Shown here one piece after another: positions 33,711 to 41,850 of a DNA stretch of 64,000 nucleotides (position 1 is its first letter; each line of letters opens with the position of its first letter). The stretch is taken from the NCBI RefSeq assembly GCF_900186505.1, contig NZ_LT891967.1, positions 14,998-78,997 of the forward strand. Direction: 5' to 3'. The translations under genes were made by a program, and so were the position numbers. Source of the DNA: Enorma phocaeensis. Lineage in GTDB: Bacteria > Actinomycetota > Coriobacteriia > Coriobacteriales > Coriobacteriaceae. Below the pieces are notes generated by a model. That model made no database searches. It was given only the letters and a program-made list of their open reading frames with translations, and was not told the DNA's origin.

Positions 33711-34637
33711 CTATACGAGTTCGCAGGTTTCCCAAGAGCCGTCGATATGAGGAAGGTCGAAGGTTCGAAAGCCTGAGCGGTACGCTTGTTCTCGAGCGCC
33801 CTCGATGCCGTAGCAGATATCCTGCGCCCGATGAGCATCGGAGCCAAAGGTGAGCGGCACGCCGGCGCGGGCGAAGCGTTCAAGTAGGCCAAAGGAAGGA
33901 TAGTAATCGCCAACGCCCTTGCGAAGGGCGGCTGTGGAAAGCTCGATGCGCCGTCCGGTGTCGTGTGCGCAGGCAGCCATCTCTTCCCAGAGGGGCGCAA
34001 GGTCTATGGTCGGCGCCCAGCCCTCCCTCGAGAAGCGGGCAGGCAAGTCCGGATGGGCCATCACGTCGAAGGCGAGCGGGCTCTCGCAGGCGCGGCACCA
34101 GGTAACGACGTAGCGACGCCATACCTCATCAGCGCCGAGCTCCTCCCAAAGATGCATATCGCTGCCGTCGTCTATCCATCCCGCGGGATGGTCGGTGCCA
34201 TCTCCTGCAACCGCGTCCGTTCCTCGCGAAGCTTCTGCCGAGGTGAGGGGTATCCGATCACCGAGCTCAGCTGTTCCGAGCCAGTGCACGCTGCCTAGGC
34301 GCACCATAGCGCCCGCAGCCCAGTGCTCGACCAGCGGCTCGCACCCCTCGTACCAATCGCATTCAAAGCCGTATACGAGCTCCAAGGACGGAGCGAGTGC
34401 GGCGGCAAGTTCGCGCGCCTCCTCGAAGGCGGCCCGGTGCGCTGCGAGGTTGGCTTCAGGCACCGAAGCTTCGCAGGCAGGGTCCATGGAGGCGGGCAAG
34501 GTCAGATGATCGGTCGAGACCAGAACGCGACAGCCCCGAGCTGCCGCCGCTCGTACGTTCTCCTCAAAGGTGGACGTGCCGTCCGAGAAGCAGGTGTGCG
34601 TATGGCAGTCGATAAGGGGGATGGTGAGCGTGCTCAT
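33711..34637 (-). CDS. hisK: Histidinol-phosphatase, PHP family
   Basis: This 308-aa metal-dependent phosphatase removes phosphate from histidinol phosphate, the one step missing from the operon opposite. PHP motifs are IDCHTHTCFSDGTSTFEEN, VSTDHLTLP, YGFECDWYEG, VRLGSVHWLG, DVMAHPD and LTFGSDAH, giving the trinuclear metal site. GAGGAG precedes the ATG at 34637. Its position tail-to-tail with hisE supports the histidine assignment rather than another PHP role. Confidence 0.88.
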   Translation of the reverse strand: MSTLTIPLIDCHTHTCFSDGTSTFEENVRAAAARGCRVLVSTDHLTLPASMDPACEASVPEANLAAHRAAFEEARELAAALAPSLELVYGFECDWYEGCEPLVEHWAAGAMVRLGSVHWLGTAELGDRIPLTSAEASRGTDAVAGDGTDHPAGWIDDGSDMHLWEELGADEVWRRYVVTWCRACESPLAFDVMAHPDLPARFSREGWAPTIDLAPLWEEMAACAHDTGRRIELSTAALRKGVGDYYPSFGLLERFARAGVPLTFGSDAHRAQDICYGIEGAREQAYRSGFRTFDLPHIDGSWETCELV

Positions 34638-34794
34638 GGGAACTCCTCGATCGCGGTGCCTGGACTCAACGGTATCGTACCGCGAACGACGCTCATCGGG
34701 CTCCTCCGTTTGCGACTTGCGGCTAAGGGGCATACTGGCATTGCGCGCCACGTATCGCGCAACCGAGACGCGAACCTGCTAGCGAGGAGGGCCC

Positions 34795-35166
34795 ATGCCT
34801 GCTAACGAACCGGTGCTGTTCATCGAGTATCCACCATGCTCCACCTGCAAGAAGGCAAAGCGCTGGCTCGATGAGCACGGCATTGCCCATATCGACCGGC
34901 ATATCGTGGAAGATAATCCCCGAGCGGAAGAAATAGCCTCTTGGCAGCAGGCATCTGGTTTGCCGCTGCGCCGCTTCTTCAATACGAGCGGGATGAAGTA
35001 CCGCGAACTCGGCGTGAAGGCACAGCTTGACGCCGGCATGTCCGATGAAGATGCCCGCGCTCTGCTGGCGAGCAACGGCATGCTCGTCAAGCGTCCCGTC
35101 GTCGTGACCGGCGATACGGTGCTGGTGGGTTTCCGTGAGAAGGAATGGGAGGCGGCGCTCCTGTAA
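34795..35166 (+). CDS. ArsC/Spx family thioredoxin-fold protein
   Basis: This 123-aa protein starts with LFIEYPPCSTCKKAKRWLDE, the CxxC site of the ArsC/Spx/YffB family, followed by RRFFNTSGMKYRELG and NGMLVKRPVVV. It may be a redox-responsive RNA-polymerase-binding regulator (Spx-like), an arsenate reductase-like enzyme or a YffB-like protein. The family alone cannot decide, and no ars genes are nearby. CGAGGAGG precedes ATG 34795. Confidence 0.8.
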   Translation: MPANEPVLFIEYPPCSTCKKAKRWLDEHGIAHIDRHIVEDNPRAEEIASWQQASGLPLRRFFNTSGMKYRELGVKAQLDAGMSDEDARALLASNGMLVKRPVVVTGDTVLVGFREKEWEAALL

Positions 35167-35222
35167 CGGCTGCGGCGGCAGCTGGACCGCTTCCTCCGAC
35201 GGCTTAGATTAGCGCGCTGTTG

Positions 35223-35576
35223 CTATGAGACGGTACCCATGAGCTCGTTCATCTGGTTGATTTGATGCAAGAGCATCGCGAACACCACGATGATCGCGAT
35301 GATGAGCACCAGATCGAGAACGAGGGCGAGTATGGCGAGGGGGCGCATGGAAGCGTGCTTGCGGATGGCGACGATGGCGCATACGAGGCTCGCGATGATG
35401 AGGAATATCCCCACCGGCCAGCTGGCGAAGTAGCCGACGGGAGCGCCCACCACGCATGCGAGGAGCGCGGCTATAGAGAGCGCTGGACCAGTGGATGCAG
35501 GGCCACGGCTATGGCGCCCGCCGGTACGAGGACCATGGTCGGCATCTTCCAGCCTGTTCTTCTTGAGCTCGCTCAT
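35223..35576 (-). CDS. Small hypothetical membrane protein, 117 aa
   Basis: A charged N-terminal tail (SELKKNRLEDADHGPRTGG) precedes three hydrophobic helices at about residues 31-48, 52-69 and 78-101. It resembles the DUF4190-type small membrane proteins of actinobacteria in layout, without a diagnostic motif. GGAAGG precedes the ATG at 35576. It stands alone, divergent from larB. Confidence 0.7.
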   Translation of the reverse strand: MSELKKNRLEDADHGPRTGGRHSRGPASTGPALSIAALLACVVGAPVGYFASWPVGIFLIIASLVCAIVAIRKHASMRPLAILALVLDLVLIIAIIVVFAMLLHQINQMNELMGTVS

Positions 35577-35715
35577 GGTAGCCGCCTTCCGTTCGCGTGA
35601 CCGCCGTCACCTTCCGCGCGACGCGGTGCCGTTGTCTCCACCACAGGATAGTGCATGCCTTTGCGGGCGCATAGCGGGTACCATAGAAGACGGAAAACGA
35701 ACGGAAAGGCGAAGC

Positions 35716-36480
35716 ATGGATGCATCTGAGCTGGAGCGGCTGGTGCGAGCCGTGGCAGCGGGGAGCCTTGCCCCCCATGAACTTGTCGAACGGGTGCGCG
35801 TCGATTCGGTGGCAGAGCTGGGTTACGCGCAGGTTGATACCCTTCGCGGCGTGCGCACCGGAGTCTCCGAGGTCATTTACGGTGCCGGAAAGACTGCTGA
35901 GCAGATTGCGGGTATCGTCGGCGCCATGCGCGAGGCGGGCCAGAGCCGCGTGCTCATCACCCGCCTTGATGCCGGCAAGGCAGCTGAGCTCGAGCGCCTT
36001 GGCTGCGCCTTCACCTTCTTCGAGCAGGCACGTGCCGGCGTCGTCGGCGACCTGCCCGAGGCCGATGGCAATGGCGAGATCCTGGTGCTCACGGCGGGAA
36101 CGAGCGATGTGCCCGTGGCGGAGGAGGCGGTGCTGACGGCGCGATTTTTGGGCAATAAGGTGACCTGTGTGCACGATGCGGGCGTGGCGGGGATCCATCG
36201 CCTGCTCCGGCATGGCGACGAGATAGCCCGCGCACAGGTGATCATTGCGATCGCTGGCATGGAGGGGGCGCTGCCGAGCGTGGTGGGCGGACTCGCCTCA
36301 TGCCCGGTGATCGCGGTTCCCACGAGCGTGGGCTACGGTGCGAACCTGGGCGGGCTCACGACGCTGCTGGCGATGGTGAACAGCTGCGCGAGCGGGGTCT
36401 CGGTCGTGAACATCGACAATGGCTTCGGCGCCGCTTTCCAGGCGTCGCTCATCAACCATCTCCCGGGACGAAGCGCGTAG
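35716..36480 (+). CDS. larB: Nickel pincer cofactor biosynthesis protein LarB
   Basis: LarB carboxylates and hydrolyses nicotinic acid adenine dinucleotide at the first step of nickel-pincer-nucleotide (NPN) cofactor synthesis. The 254-aa sequence has the family pattern DTLRGVRTGVSEVIYGAGKT, VLTAGTSDVPVAEEAVLTA, CVHDAGVAGIHRLL, AIAGMEGALPSVVGGL and VAVPTS-type VIAVPTSVGYGANLGGLT, the PurE-like core. AAAGGCG precedes ATG 35716. It lies 9.4 kb before the LarA homologue and 12.1 kb before larC, separated by leftward genes. Confidence 0.93.
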   Translation: MDASELERLVRAVAAGSLAPHELVERVRVDSVAELGYAQVDTLRGVRTGVSEVIYGAGKTAEQIAGIVGAMREAGQSRVLITRLDAGKAAELERLGCAFTFFEQARAGVVGDLPEADGNGEILVLTAGTSDVPVAEEAVLTARFLGNKVTCVHDAGVAGIHRLLRHGDEIARAQVIIAIAGMEGALPSVVGGLASCPVIAVPTSVGYGANLGGLTTLLAMVNSCASGVSVVNIDNGFGAAFQASLINHLPGRSA

Positions 36481-36519
36481 CGCCTGCAGGACCGCTTCTC
36501 GCCATGAATTGAGACAATT

Positions 36520-36588
36520 GAGGCCGGCATCACTTGGCAGCGCGGAGGCAATGGGATCATCGCCTCTGCTGTCAGCGGTGCCGGCCTC
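36520..36588. terminator. Bidirectional hairpin between larB and nagA
   Basis: GAGGCCGGCA (36520-36529) pairs perfectly with TGCCGGCCTC (36579-36588). Inside, GCGGAGGC and GCCTCTGC add a second stem. It sits between two convergent genes. No strong T-run follows on either side. Confidence 0.55.
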
Positions 36589-36636
36589 GTTCGCTGTGAG
36601 CTGCTCATGTGCTCCAGCTAGGCCGATTCACGCAGG

Positions 36637-37797
36637 CTAGCGTTCGAAAGCCGTTCGCCCGCCCACGATGGTGCGTACGACCTCGAGGTCGTCATCGACA
36701 AACGTGAGGTCGGCATCGAAGCCATGCGAGATGCTGCCCTTGGTGGGGAAGCCGATGAGCTTTGCGGGGTTTGCGGTCATAAGGCGGGCGGCATGCTCGA
36801 CATCGGTGTCCGCGAACTTCACGATGTTGCGGAGCGCCTGGGCGAGCGTGAGCGTGGAACCCGCGCGCACACCCGTGCTGGCGAGCTTTGCGTCGCCATC
36901 CTCCACCACGACATCGTTTACCCCGAGCTTATAGTTTCCATCGGGGAGGCCCGCCGCCATGATGGAGTCGGTGATCGCGACGACGCGGTCCCAGCCCTTT
37001 GCCTTGAGGTAGAGACGCACGCTCCCTGGATGTAGATGGCGACCGTCGCATATGGCCTCGACGTACAGGTCCGTCTCGAGCGCCACGCCCCAGATGGCGG
37101 GATCGTGCTGGTGGAAGAGGCGCATGGCGTTGCCCAGATGGGTCGCGCTCGCCGCTCCCGCCCTCACGCATGCCATCGATTGATCGTATCCCGCGCCGCT
37201 GTGTCCGATGGCGCAGGTGATGCCCATGGCGTTGAGTTCGGGGATGAGCTTCTCGACGCCGGGGATCTCGGGGGCGAGCGTCGTGTAGCGCACGTGCCCG
37301 CCCGACGCCTCCTGGTATTGGCGGAAGAGCTCTACGCTGGCCTCGTGCATAAGCAGGTGCTCGGGCATGGCGCCTTTGTACTCGCTTGATAGGCACGGCC
37401 CCTCGAGGTGAATGCCCAAAAGCGCCGCCCCATCGTAAGGGCCTCCCTCGATGACCTTGCGCGCCTGCTCCATGCACCAGAGCGTCTGCTCGGGCGTGTC
37501 GGTGAGCACGGAGCAGAGCCAACCGGTGACACCCTGGGACGCGAAGAAGCGGCCGATGGTGCGAAGCCCTTCTTCATCGGCGGCATTGACGTCGACGTTG
37601 GCAGCACCATGGGTGTGCACGTCGATAAAGCCGGGGAGCACGGTGAGACCGGTTGCGTCGAGTTCGGGCAAGCCTCGGAGGTTGGCATAGGAGCATGGAA
37701 GGCCGGTGATGCGACCGTCCTCAACCACGATGTCGCGCCGCTCGATGCCCTCGGGCGTCAGGACGTTGGCACCGGTGACATAAAGAGATTGATCCAT
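36637..37797 (-). CDS. nagA: N-acetylglucosamine-6-phosphate deacetylase
   Basis: NagA deacetylates GlcNAc-6-phosphate to glucosamine-6-phosphate. The 386-aa amidohydrolase-fold protein has LPGFIDVHTHGAANVDVNAA, LLGIHLEGPCLSSEYKGAMP (metal Glu), AIGHSGAGYDQSM, ATHLGNAMRLFHQHDP, VEAICDGRHLHP, VAITDSIMAAGLPDGNY (catalytic Asp) and TANPAKLIGFPTKGS. It starts 24 nt after nagB on the same strand. Confidence 0.94.
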   Translation of the reverse strand: MDQSLYVTGANVLTPEGIERRDIVVEDGRITGLPCSYANLRGLPELDATGLTVLPGFIDVHTHGAANVDVNAADEEGLRTIGRFFASQGVTGWLCSVLTDTPEQTLWCMEQARKVIEGGPYDGAALLGIHLEGPCLSSEYKGAMPEHLLMHEASVELFRQYQEASGGHVRYTTLAPEIPGVEKLIPELNAMGITCAIGHSGAGYDQSMACVRAGAASATHLGNAMRLFHQHDPAIWGVALETDLYVEAICDGRHLHPGSVRLYLKAKGWDRVVAITDSIMAAGLPDGNYKLGVNDVVVEDGDAKLASTGVRAGSTLTLAQALRNIVKFADTDVEHAARLMTANPAKLIGFPTKGSISHGFDADLTFVDDDLEVVRTIVGGRTAFER

Positions 37798-37821
37798 GGT
37801 AACGTCCTTTCAGGCGATGCG

Positions 37822-38643
37822 TTAGAGCGGCTGCTCAGCGGCGATGGCATTCACATAGATGAGCGCATCGGGGTGGTTCTGGAGGATCGTGACGGGGAAG
37901 GATGCGGTGATGTCGCCGTAGGCAGCGCGGCGAACGACGGCGCGGTGCAGCACGCGGAAGACGCCCAGGCGCACCTTGCGCGCGTGCAGGATCTCATGCA
38001 TGCCGATGGTCACGCAGCGGCGCGGCATGTCCTCGAGCACGCCGCCCGAGTCGTTCATGGCGTTTACGGCGCGGGTTTCGGGGCGGATGTCGAGCGTGCG
38101 CGTCTTGAGTGCGGCGAACTCTTCCGGCGTGAGCTCTTCCTGCGGTTCGTTGAAGGCGAGGTGCCCCGTGATGCCGATGCCGCCAAAGGCGATGTCGACG
38201 CCGCCGAGCTCGTCGATGAGCGCAGGCACCCGCTCCGGATCCTTGGGATCGGGGAAGACGCGCTGGCTCTCAGGCATAAGGAGCTCGGGCGCGATCTTGC
38301 CGTAGACCTCGCGGTCCATGAAGCCGCGGAACGAGAGGGGGTCGTCGTGATCGATCCAGGAGTCATCGTCGGCGAGGTACTCGTCCATATTGATGAACCA
38401 GCAGTCCTTGAGGGACAGCTTGCGCTCGTTCACCAGACGCACGAAGATGGGGTAGTGGCCCGTTGGCCCTACCGGGCAGATGAAGACGGTCTTCTCGCCC
38501 TTGGCGTTATGCTCCTCGATGGTGCTTACCATCTCGAGGGCCATCTCGTAGAACACCTCGCCGGAGTCGCCGAGCACCATCAGCGGTATCTTCGCGTCCT
38601 CACCGAGCTTATCAGCCGGGATGCGGTAGTAGTCATGAATCAT
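37822..38643 (-). CDS. nagB: Glucosamine-6-phosphate deaminase family protein
   Basis: NagB converts glucosamine-6-phosphate to fructose-6-phosphate and ammonia. The 273-aa protein has VFICPVGPTGHYPIFVRLV, WFINMDEYLADDD (base Asp), GGIGITGHLAFNEPQEE (catalytic His and Glu) and VTIGMHEILHARKV. The canonical GxxGHIAFNEP has Asp or Asn before GH; here it is Thr, within family variation. AAAGGAG precedes the ATG at 38643. A hairpin with a U-run sits just upstream, so read-through from the ABC operon may set its level. Confidence 0.88.
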   Translation of the reverse strand: MIHDYYRIPADKLGEDAKIPLMVLGDSGEVFYEMALEMVSTIEEHNAKGEKTVFICPVGPTGHYPIFVRLVNERKLSLKDCWFINMDEYLADDDSWIDHDDPLSFRGFMDREVYGKIAPELLMPESQRVFPDPKDPERVPALIDELGGVDIAFGGIGITGHLAFNEPQEELTPEEFAALKTRTLDIRPETRAVNAMNDSGGVLEDMPRRCVTIGMHEILHARKVRLGVFRVLHRAVVRRAAYGDITASFPVTILQNHPDALIYVNAIAAEQPL

Positions 38644-38656
38644 GGAAGGGCTCCTT

Positions 38657-38703
38657 TCAAAATAAGACAGCCGGACTCTGCGCGCTCGCATGGTCCGGCT
38701 GTC
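38657..38703 (-). terminator. Hairpin terminator or attenuator between the ABC operon and nagBA
   Basis: Read on the minus strand, GACAGCCGGAC (38703-38693) pairs with GTCCGGCTGTC (38676-38666) over 11 bp, and CTTATTTTG follows. Only about 13 nt then remain before the nagB SD, leaving little room for a separate nagB promoter. Confidence 0.65.
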
Positions 38704-38752
38704 GTTAGTCGCTACAGGTCAGACCTGAGCCACTGAGATGCAGGTTGGGGCA

Positions 38753-39817
38753 CTACAGCGTCTCGTAGATCCCGTAGGACTGGTCCATAATGTCGGTCTT
38801 GACGTAGTCCTCGACGGGAACCTCGGCCTCGACGGTGCCGTTGTTGAGGAAGACCTGCTGCTGGGCCTCGTAGTAGCCGAGAATGGTCTCGTTGTCGCCG
38901 ATGGCGTCGGCAGCACCCTGCCAGTCGCCCTCGCCGGTTGCCTGAAGCATCGTATCCTCGGAGACACCGAGCTCGCCAGCGAGCATGGAGGCGACGTCGT
39001 CGATGTTCTCGGCGCGATAGACCTGGGCCTTCTCGATGGCGGCGCCGAAGCGGGCGAGGATCTCAGCGTTCTCCTCGGCGTAATCGGGCAGGCAGACGAA
39101 GCTCGAGGGGAAGGCGGCGCGGTCGGTGTAGTCGATGTTGGTGCCAAGGACCAGGTAGTTCTCGCCGAGCTCCTGCTCGATGGTCACGGTGTTGGGCGAC
39201 CAGGTGGCGGCGGCGTCGATCTGTCCCTGGATCAGGGCGGTGGTCATACCGGAGACCTGCATCTCGACGGCGTTGATGTCGTCCATGGTGAGGCCGGCAT
39301 CCTCGAGCACGAACTGGAGGATGATCTCGGAGGAGGTACCAGAGGACACGCCGACGGTCTTGCCGGCGAGCTCCTCAGCAGAAGCTACGCGGCTCTTGTC
39401 GCACACGACGGCGTCAGCCTGGGAGAGCTGGTCGAACTGGAACACGACGGCGTCGCCGTTGATGCACAGCGAGTGCGCGCCATGGCCGATCTGGGCGATG
39501 TCGATGTCACCGGACTGCATAGCGGTGATCTCGGCCGGGCCGGCCTCGAACTGCTGCGGCTCGACGGTGATGCCGACCTCCTCGAAGTAGCCCTGCTCGA
39601 TGGCCGTGAAGAGGGAGGAGGCGGAACCCAGGTTGGGCATGTATGCCACGCGCAGGGTCACCGGCTCGTAGCTGCTCCCGGAAGCGGCGCTGCCGGCGGT
39701 GCTGCCGGAGGTGGTGCCGCCGCCGGAGCAACCGGCGAGCGCGGCAGCCGCGCCGAGACCGGCGGTGCCGGCGAGCACGCCGCGACGGCTGACCATGAGA
39801 TCGTTGAGGTACTTCAT
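38753..39817 (-). CDS. ABC transporter substrate-binding lipoprotein (NitT/TauT type)
   Basis: This 354-aa extracytoplasmic binding protein has a signal with twin arginines (MVSRRGVLAGTAGLGAAA) and a lipobox LAGC. A Ser/Gly/Thr-rich linker follows, then the NMT1/SsuA-like domain (LRVAYMPNLGSASSLFTAIE, GYFEEVGITVEPQQFEAG, GDIDIAQIGHG, VGVSSGTSSEIILQFVLEDA, AAATWSPNTVTIEQEL). Ligands of this class include sulfonates, nitrate, nitriles and pyrimidine precursors; this ligand is unknown. AAGGAG precedes the ATG at 39817. It is the third gene after the permease and ATPase. Confidence 0.88.
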   Translation of the reverse strand: MKYLNDLMVSRRGVLAGTAGLGAAAALAGCSGGGTTSGSTAGSAASGSSYEPVTLRVAYMPNLGSASSLFTAIEQGYFEEVGITVEPQQFEAGPAEITAMQSGDIDIAQIGHGAHSLCINGDAVVFQFDQLSQADAVVCDKSRVASAEELAGKTVGVSSGTSSEIILQFVLEDAGLTMDDINAVEMQVSGMTTALIQGQIDAAATWSPNTVTIEQELGENYLVLGTNIDYTDRAAFPSSFVCLPDYAEENAEILARFGAAIEKAQVYRAENIDDVASMLAGELGVSEDTMLQATGEGDWQGAADAIGDNETILGYYEAQQQVFLNNGTVEAEVPVEDYVKTDIMDQSYGIYETL

Positions 39818-39922
39818 AAGGCACTCCTTCTCTTCCTGCGCCCCTGGATTCGGGTGCGCATGATTACCGATGTCGTACCCGCATCGCATCGCGCCGATTC
39901 GCTGCGGGTATCCTTGCATCCG

Positions 39923-40714
39923 CTATTTGCGGACAGACAGGTACTCCTGATAGACCTGGCTCCAGATCTCGTTCTTGAGTTCGAGGAACCGCGGGCTCAT
40001 CTTGGTGGCCTGGTCGCGCGGATAGGGGATATCGATGTCGATGATGTCCTTCACGCGGCCGGGGCGTGCGCACATGATGACGCAGCGCTGGCCCAAGATG
40101 ATGGCCTCTTCGACGTCATGGGTGATGAAGAAGCAGGTCTTGCGCTCCTTCTCCCAGGTCTCGATGAGTTCCTGCTGGAGCTGGGTGCGGGTCTGCGCGT
40201 CCAATGCACCGAAGGGTTCGTCCATGAGCAGGACCTTCGGGTTGGTGGCGTAGGCGCGGGCGATGGCGACGCGCTGCTTCATGCCGCCGGAGAGCTCCTT
40301 GGGGTAATGGTTGGCGAAGTCCTCGAGATCGACCATCTTGAGGTACTTGTGGGCGATCTCCTCGGCTTCTTCCTTGGACTTGCCCTGGAGCTTAAGGCCG
40401 AACATGACGTTCTTGATGACCGTGAGCCAAGGGAAGAGCGCGTACTGCTGGAACACGATGCCGCGCTCGGGGCTCGGGCCGTCGACGGGCTTGCCGTCCA
40501 CGAGAACCTGGCCTTCGGTGGGGGTCTCAAGGCCGCCGATGATGTTCAGAAGCGTGGATTTGCCGCAGCCGGAGGGGCCGACCACCGTGATGAACTCGTT
40601 CTCGTGGATGTCGAGGTCCACGCCGTTGAGCGCGGTCATCTCACCCTTGCGAGTCTGGAACTTCTTCACCACATGGTCGATGTGGACCTTTACTGCTGCA
40701 TCGTTTCCTGCCAT
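39923..40714 (-). CDS. ABC transporter ATP-binding protein (NitT/TauT type)
   Basis: This 263-aa ATPase has Walker A VVGPSGCGKSTLLNIIGG, Q-loop FQQYALFPWLTV, signature LSGGMKQRVAIARA, Walker B VLLMDEPFGALDAQTR and FFITHDVEEAIILG. The pattern with ALFPWLTV and DEPFGALDAQTR is that of SsuB/TauB/NrtD. It overlaps the permease gene by 25 nt and drives uptake of the unknown ligand. Confidence 0.92.
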   Translation of the reverse strand: MAGNDAAVKVHIDHVVKKFQTRKGEMTALNGVDLDIHENEFITVVGPSGCGKSTLLNIIGGLETPTEGQVLVDGKPVDGPSPERGIVFQQYALFPWLTVIKNVMFGLKLQGKSKEEAEEIAHKYLKMVDLEDFANHYPKELSGGMKQRVAIARAYATNPKVLLMDEPFGALDAQTRTQLQQELIETWEKERKTCFFITHDVEEAIILGQRCVIMCARPGRVKDIIDIDIPYPRDQATKMSPRFLELKNEIWSQVYQEYLSVRK

Positions 40715-41469
40715 CCGGTGAACCTCCTTTCAAGGAAGCGAACGATCTTCTCGAAGCAGATGCCGATCACGCCGAGCAGGATGATGCCCAGAAGGACCGT
40801 CGCCATGTCGTAGTAACCACTTGCCTGCTGGATCATCATGCCCAGGCCGCGGTCGCCACCGACGATCTCGGACGCCATGAGCGTGGTGAGGGAGGTGGAG
40901 AGGCCCAGACGCGCTGCGACGAGGATGAACGGGGTCGTTGCCGGGATGGTGACCTTGAAGAAGATGTCCTTCTGCTTGGCGCCCAGCACGCGGGCAGCCT
41001 TGATGAGCGTGGTGTCGACGCCCTTGACGCCCTGGTAGATGGTGACCACCTGAACGAGGAAGGCAGCGATGAAGATGACCGCGATCTTGGACTCGTTACC
41101 GATGCCGAGCCATGCGATGAGCAGGAACACGTAGGCCAGCGGCGGGATGTTGCGGACGAACTGGATCCACGGCTCGACGATGTGGCGGATCGGGTCGTAC
41201 CAGGCCATGAGGAACGCGACCGGAATCGAGGTCACGAACGCGAGGCCGAAGCCGATGAGCACGCGCGACAGCGATGCGAAGATGTGCTCGAATAGGCGTC
41301 CGCTCTCGATCTGGCTCATCATGGCGTCGAACACCTCGGCGGGTGGGGCGAACACCGCGGGCATCTGGCTGGATGCCGCCAGCCAGAGCACGATCGCGCA
41401 GGCGAACGAGATCAAAACCCAAACTACGTTGGGGATCTTCGCCCAGATTGGCACTTTCTTTTGATCCAT
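40690..41469 (-). CDS. ABC transporter permease (NitT/TauT type)
   Basis: This 259-aa membrane subunit has about six helices and the EAA-like loop LGAKQKDIFFKVTIPATTPF with the downstream ASEIVGGDRGLGMMIQQASG, typical of SsuC/TauC/NrtB. AAGGAG lies 9 nt before the ATG at 41469. It is the first gene of the leftward operon; a palindromic operator candidate (41514-41529) is 45 nt upstream and matches one in front of the divergent lacI gene. Confidence 0.9.
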   Translation of the reverse strand: MDQKKVPIWAKIPNVVWVLISFACAIVLWLAASSQMPAVFAPPAEVFDAMMSQIESGRLFEHIFASLSRVLIGFGLAFVTSIPVAFLMAWYDPIRHIVEPWIQFVRNIPPLAYVFLLIAWLGIGNESKIAVIFIAAFLVQVVTIYQGVKGVDTTLIKAARVLGAKQKDIFFKVTIPATTPFILVAARLGLSTSLTTLMASEIVGGDRGLGMMIQQASGYYDMATVLLGIILLGVIGICFEKIVRFLERRFTGWQETMQQ

Positions 41470-41513
41470 CGTATGGGACTCCTTCCTCACGCGGTCCAAA
41501 GTCCTGAACTATC

Positions 41514-41529
41514 ACTTATACGTTTAAGT
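41514..41529. promoter_or_regulatory. Operator candidate, left copy (ACTTA-N6-TAAGT)
   Basis: ACTTATACGTTTAAGT: perfect 5-bp arms around six bases, 45 nt upstream of the ABC permease start. Read in reverse it differs from the right copy in only one position. Confidence 0.6.
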
Positions 41530-41767
41530 AGTCATGCAGGACTCAGGTAATCAAAGTGTAAAGCGCGATTTGAAGAAATGTTGGGACAAACCGGTTACCG
41601 TTCATCGCTAAAAACCTACCGTCCATGAGTGAACGAGCAGGTAACATGCCATGAAAATCATCATGAACACCCTGGTGCCATTCTGCGAACGGTACGGAAT
41701 CACGCGCGAGTGGTTGATTTCCATTCTGTTTCGCCGTCAGCGGTTTTTCGGCAAAATACTTCTTCTT

Positions 41768-41783
41768 ACTTAATCGTATAAGT
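41768..41783. promoter_or_regulatory. Operator candidate, right copy (ACTTA-N6-TAAGT)
   Basis: ACTTAATCGTATAAGT overlaps the spacer of the proposed lacI promoter. The reverse complement of the left copy is ACTTAAACGTATAAGT, a single mismatch. The central CG and dyad symmetry are typical of LacI-family operators. Confidence 0.65.
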
Positions 41784-41850
41784 TATATGCTATGGGTGTA
41801 TATACGGCATGCGAATGACTTTGCGCGGGAATGATCGGGAGGGGCTGGAG

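Larger units (their letters stand above)
41470..41850. other. Divergent control region between ABC operon and lacI operon
   Basis: This 381-nt spacer contains no convincing gene. It holds two matching palindromes at its ends (41514-41529 and 41768-41783). The right one lies between a TTCTTA hexamer (41763-41768) and TATGCT (41786-41791), which would be the lacI promoter with a 17-nt spacer. Confidence 0.6.

Noticed and set aside
38738..40813. 691-codon open frame on the plus strand
   Set aside because: It is the mirror of the ABC binding-protein and ATPase genes on the minus strand, an effect of high GC; no SD and no protein family.
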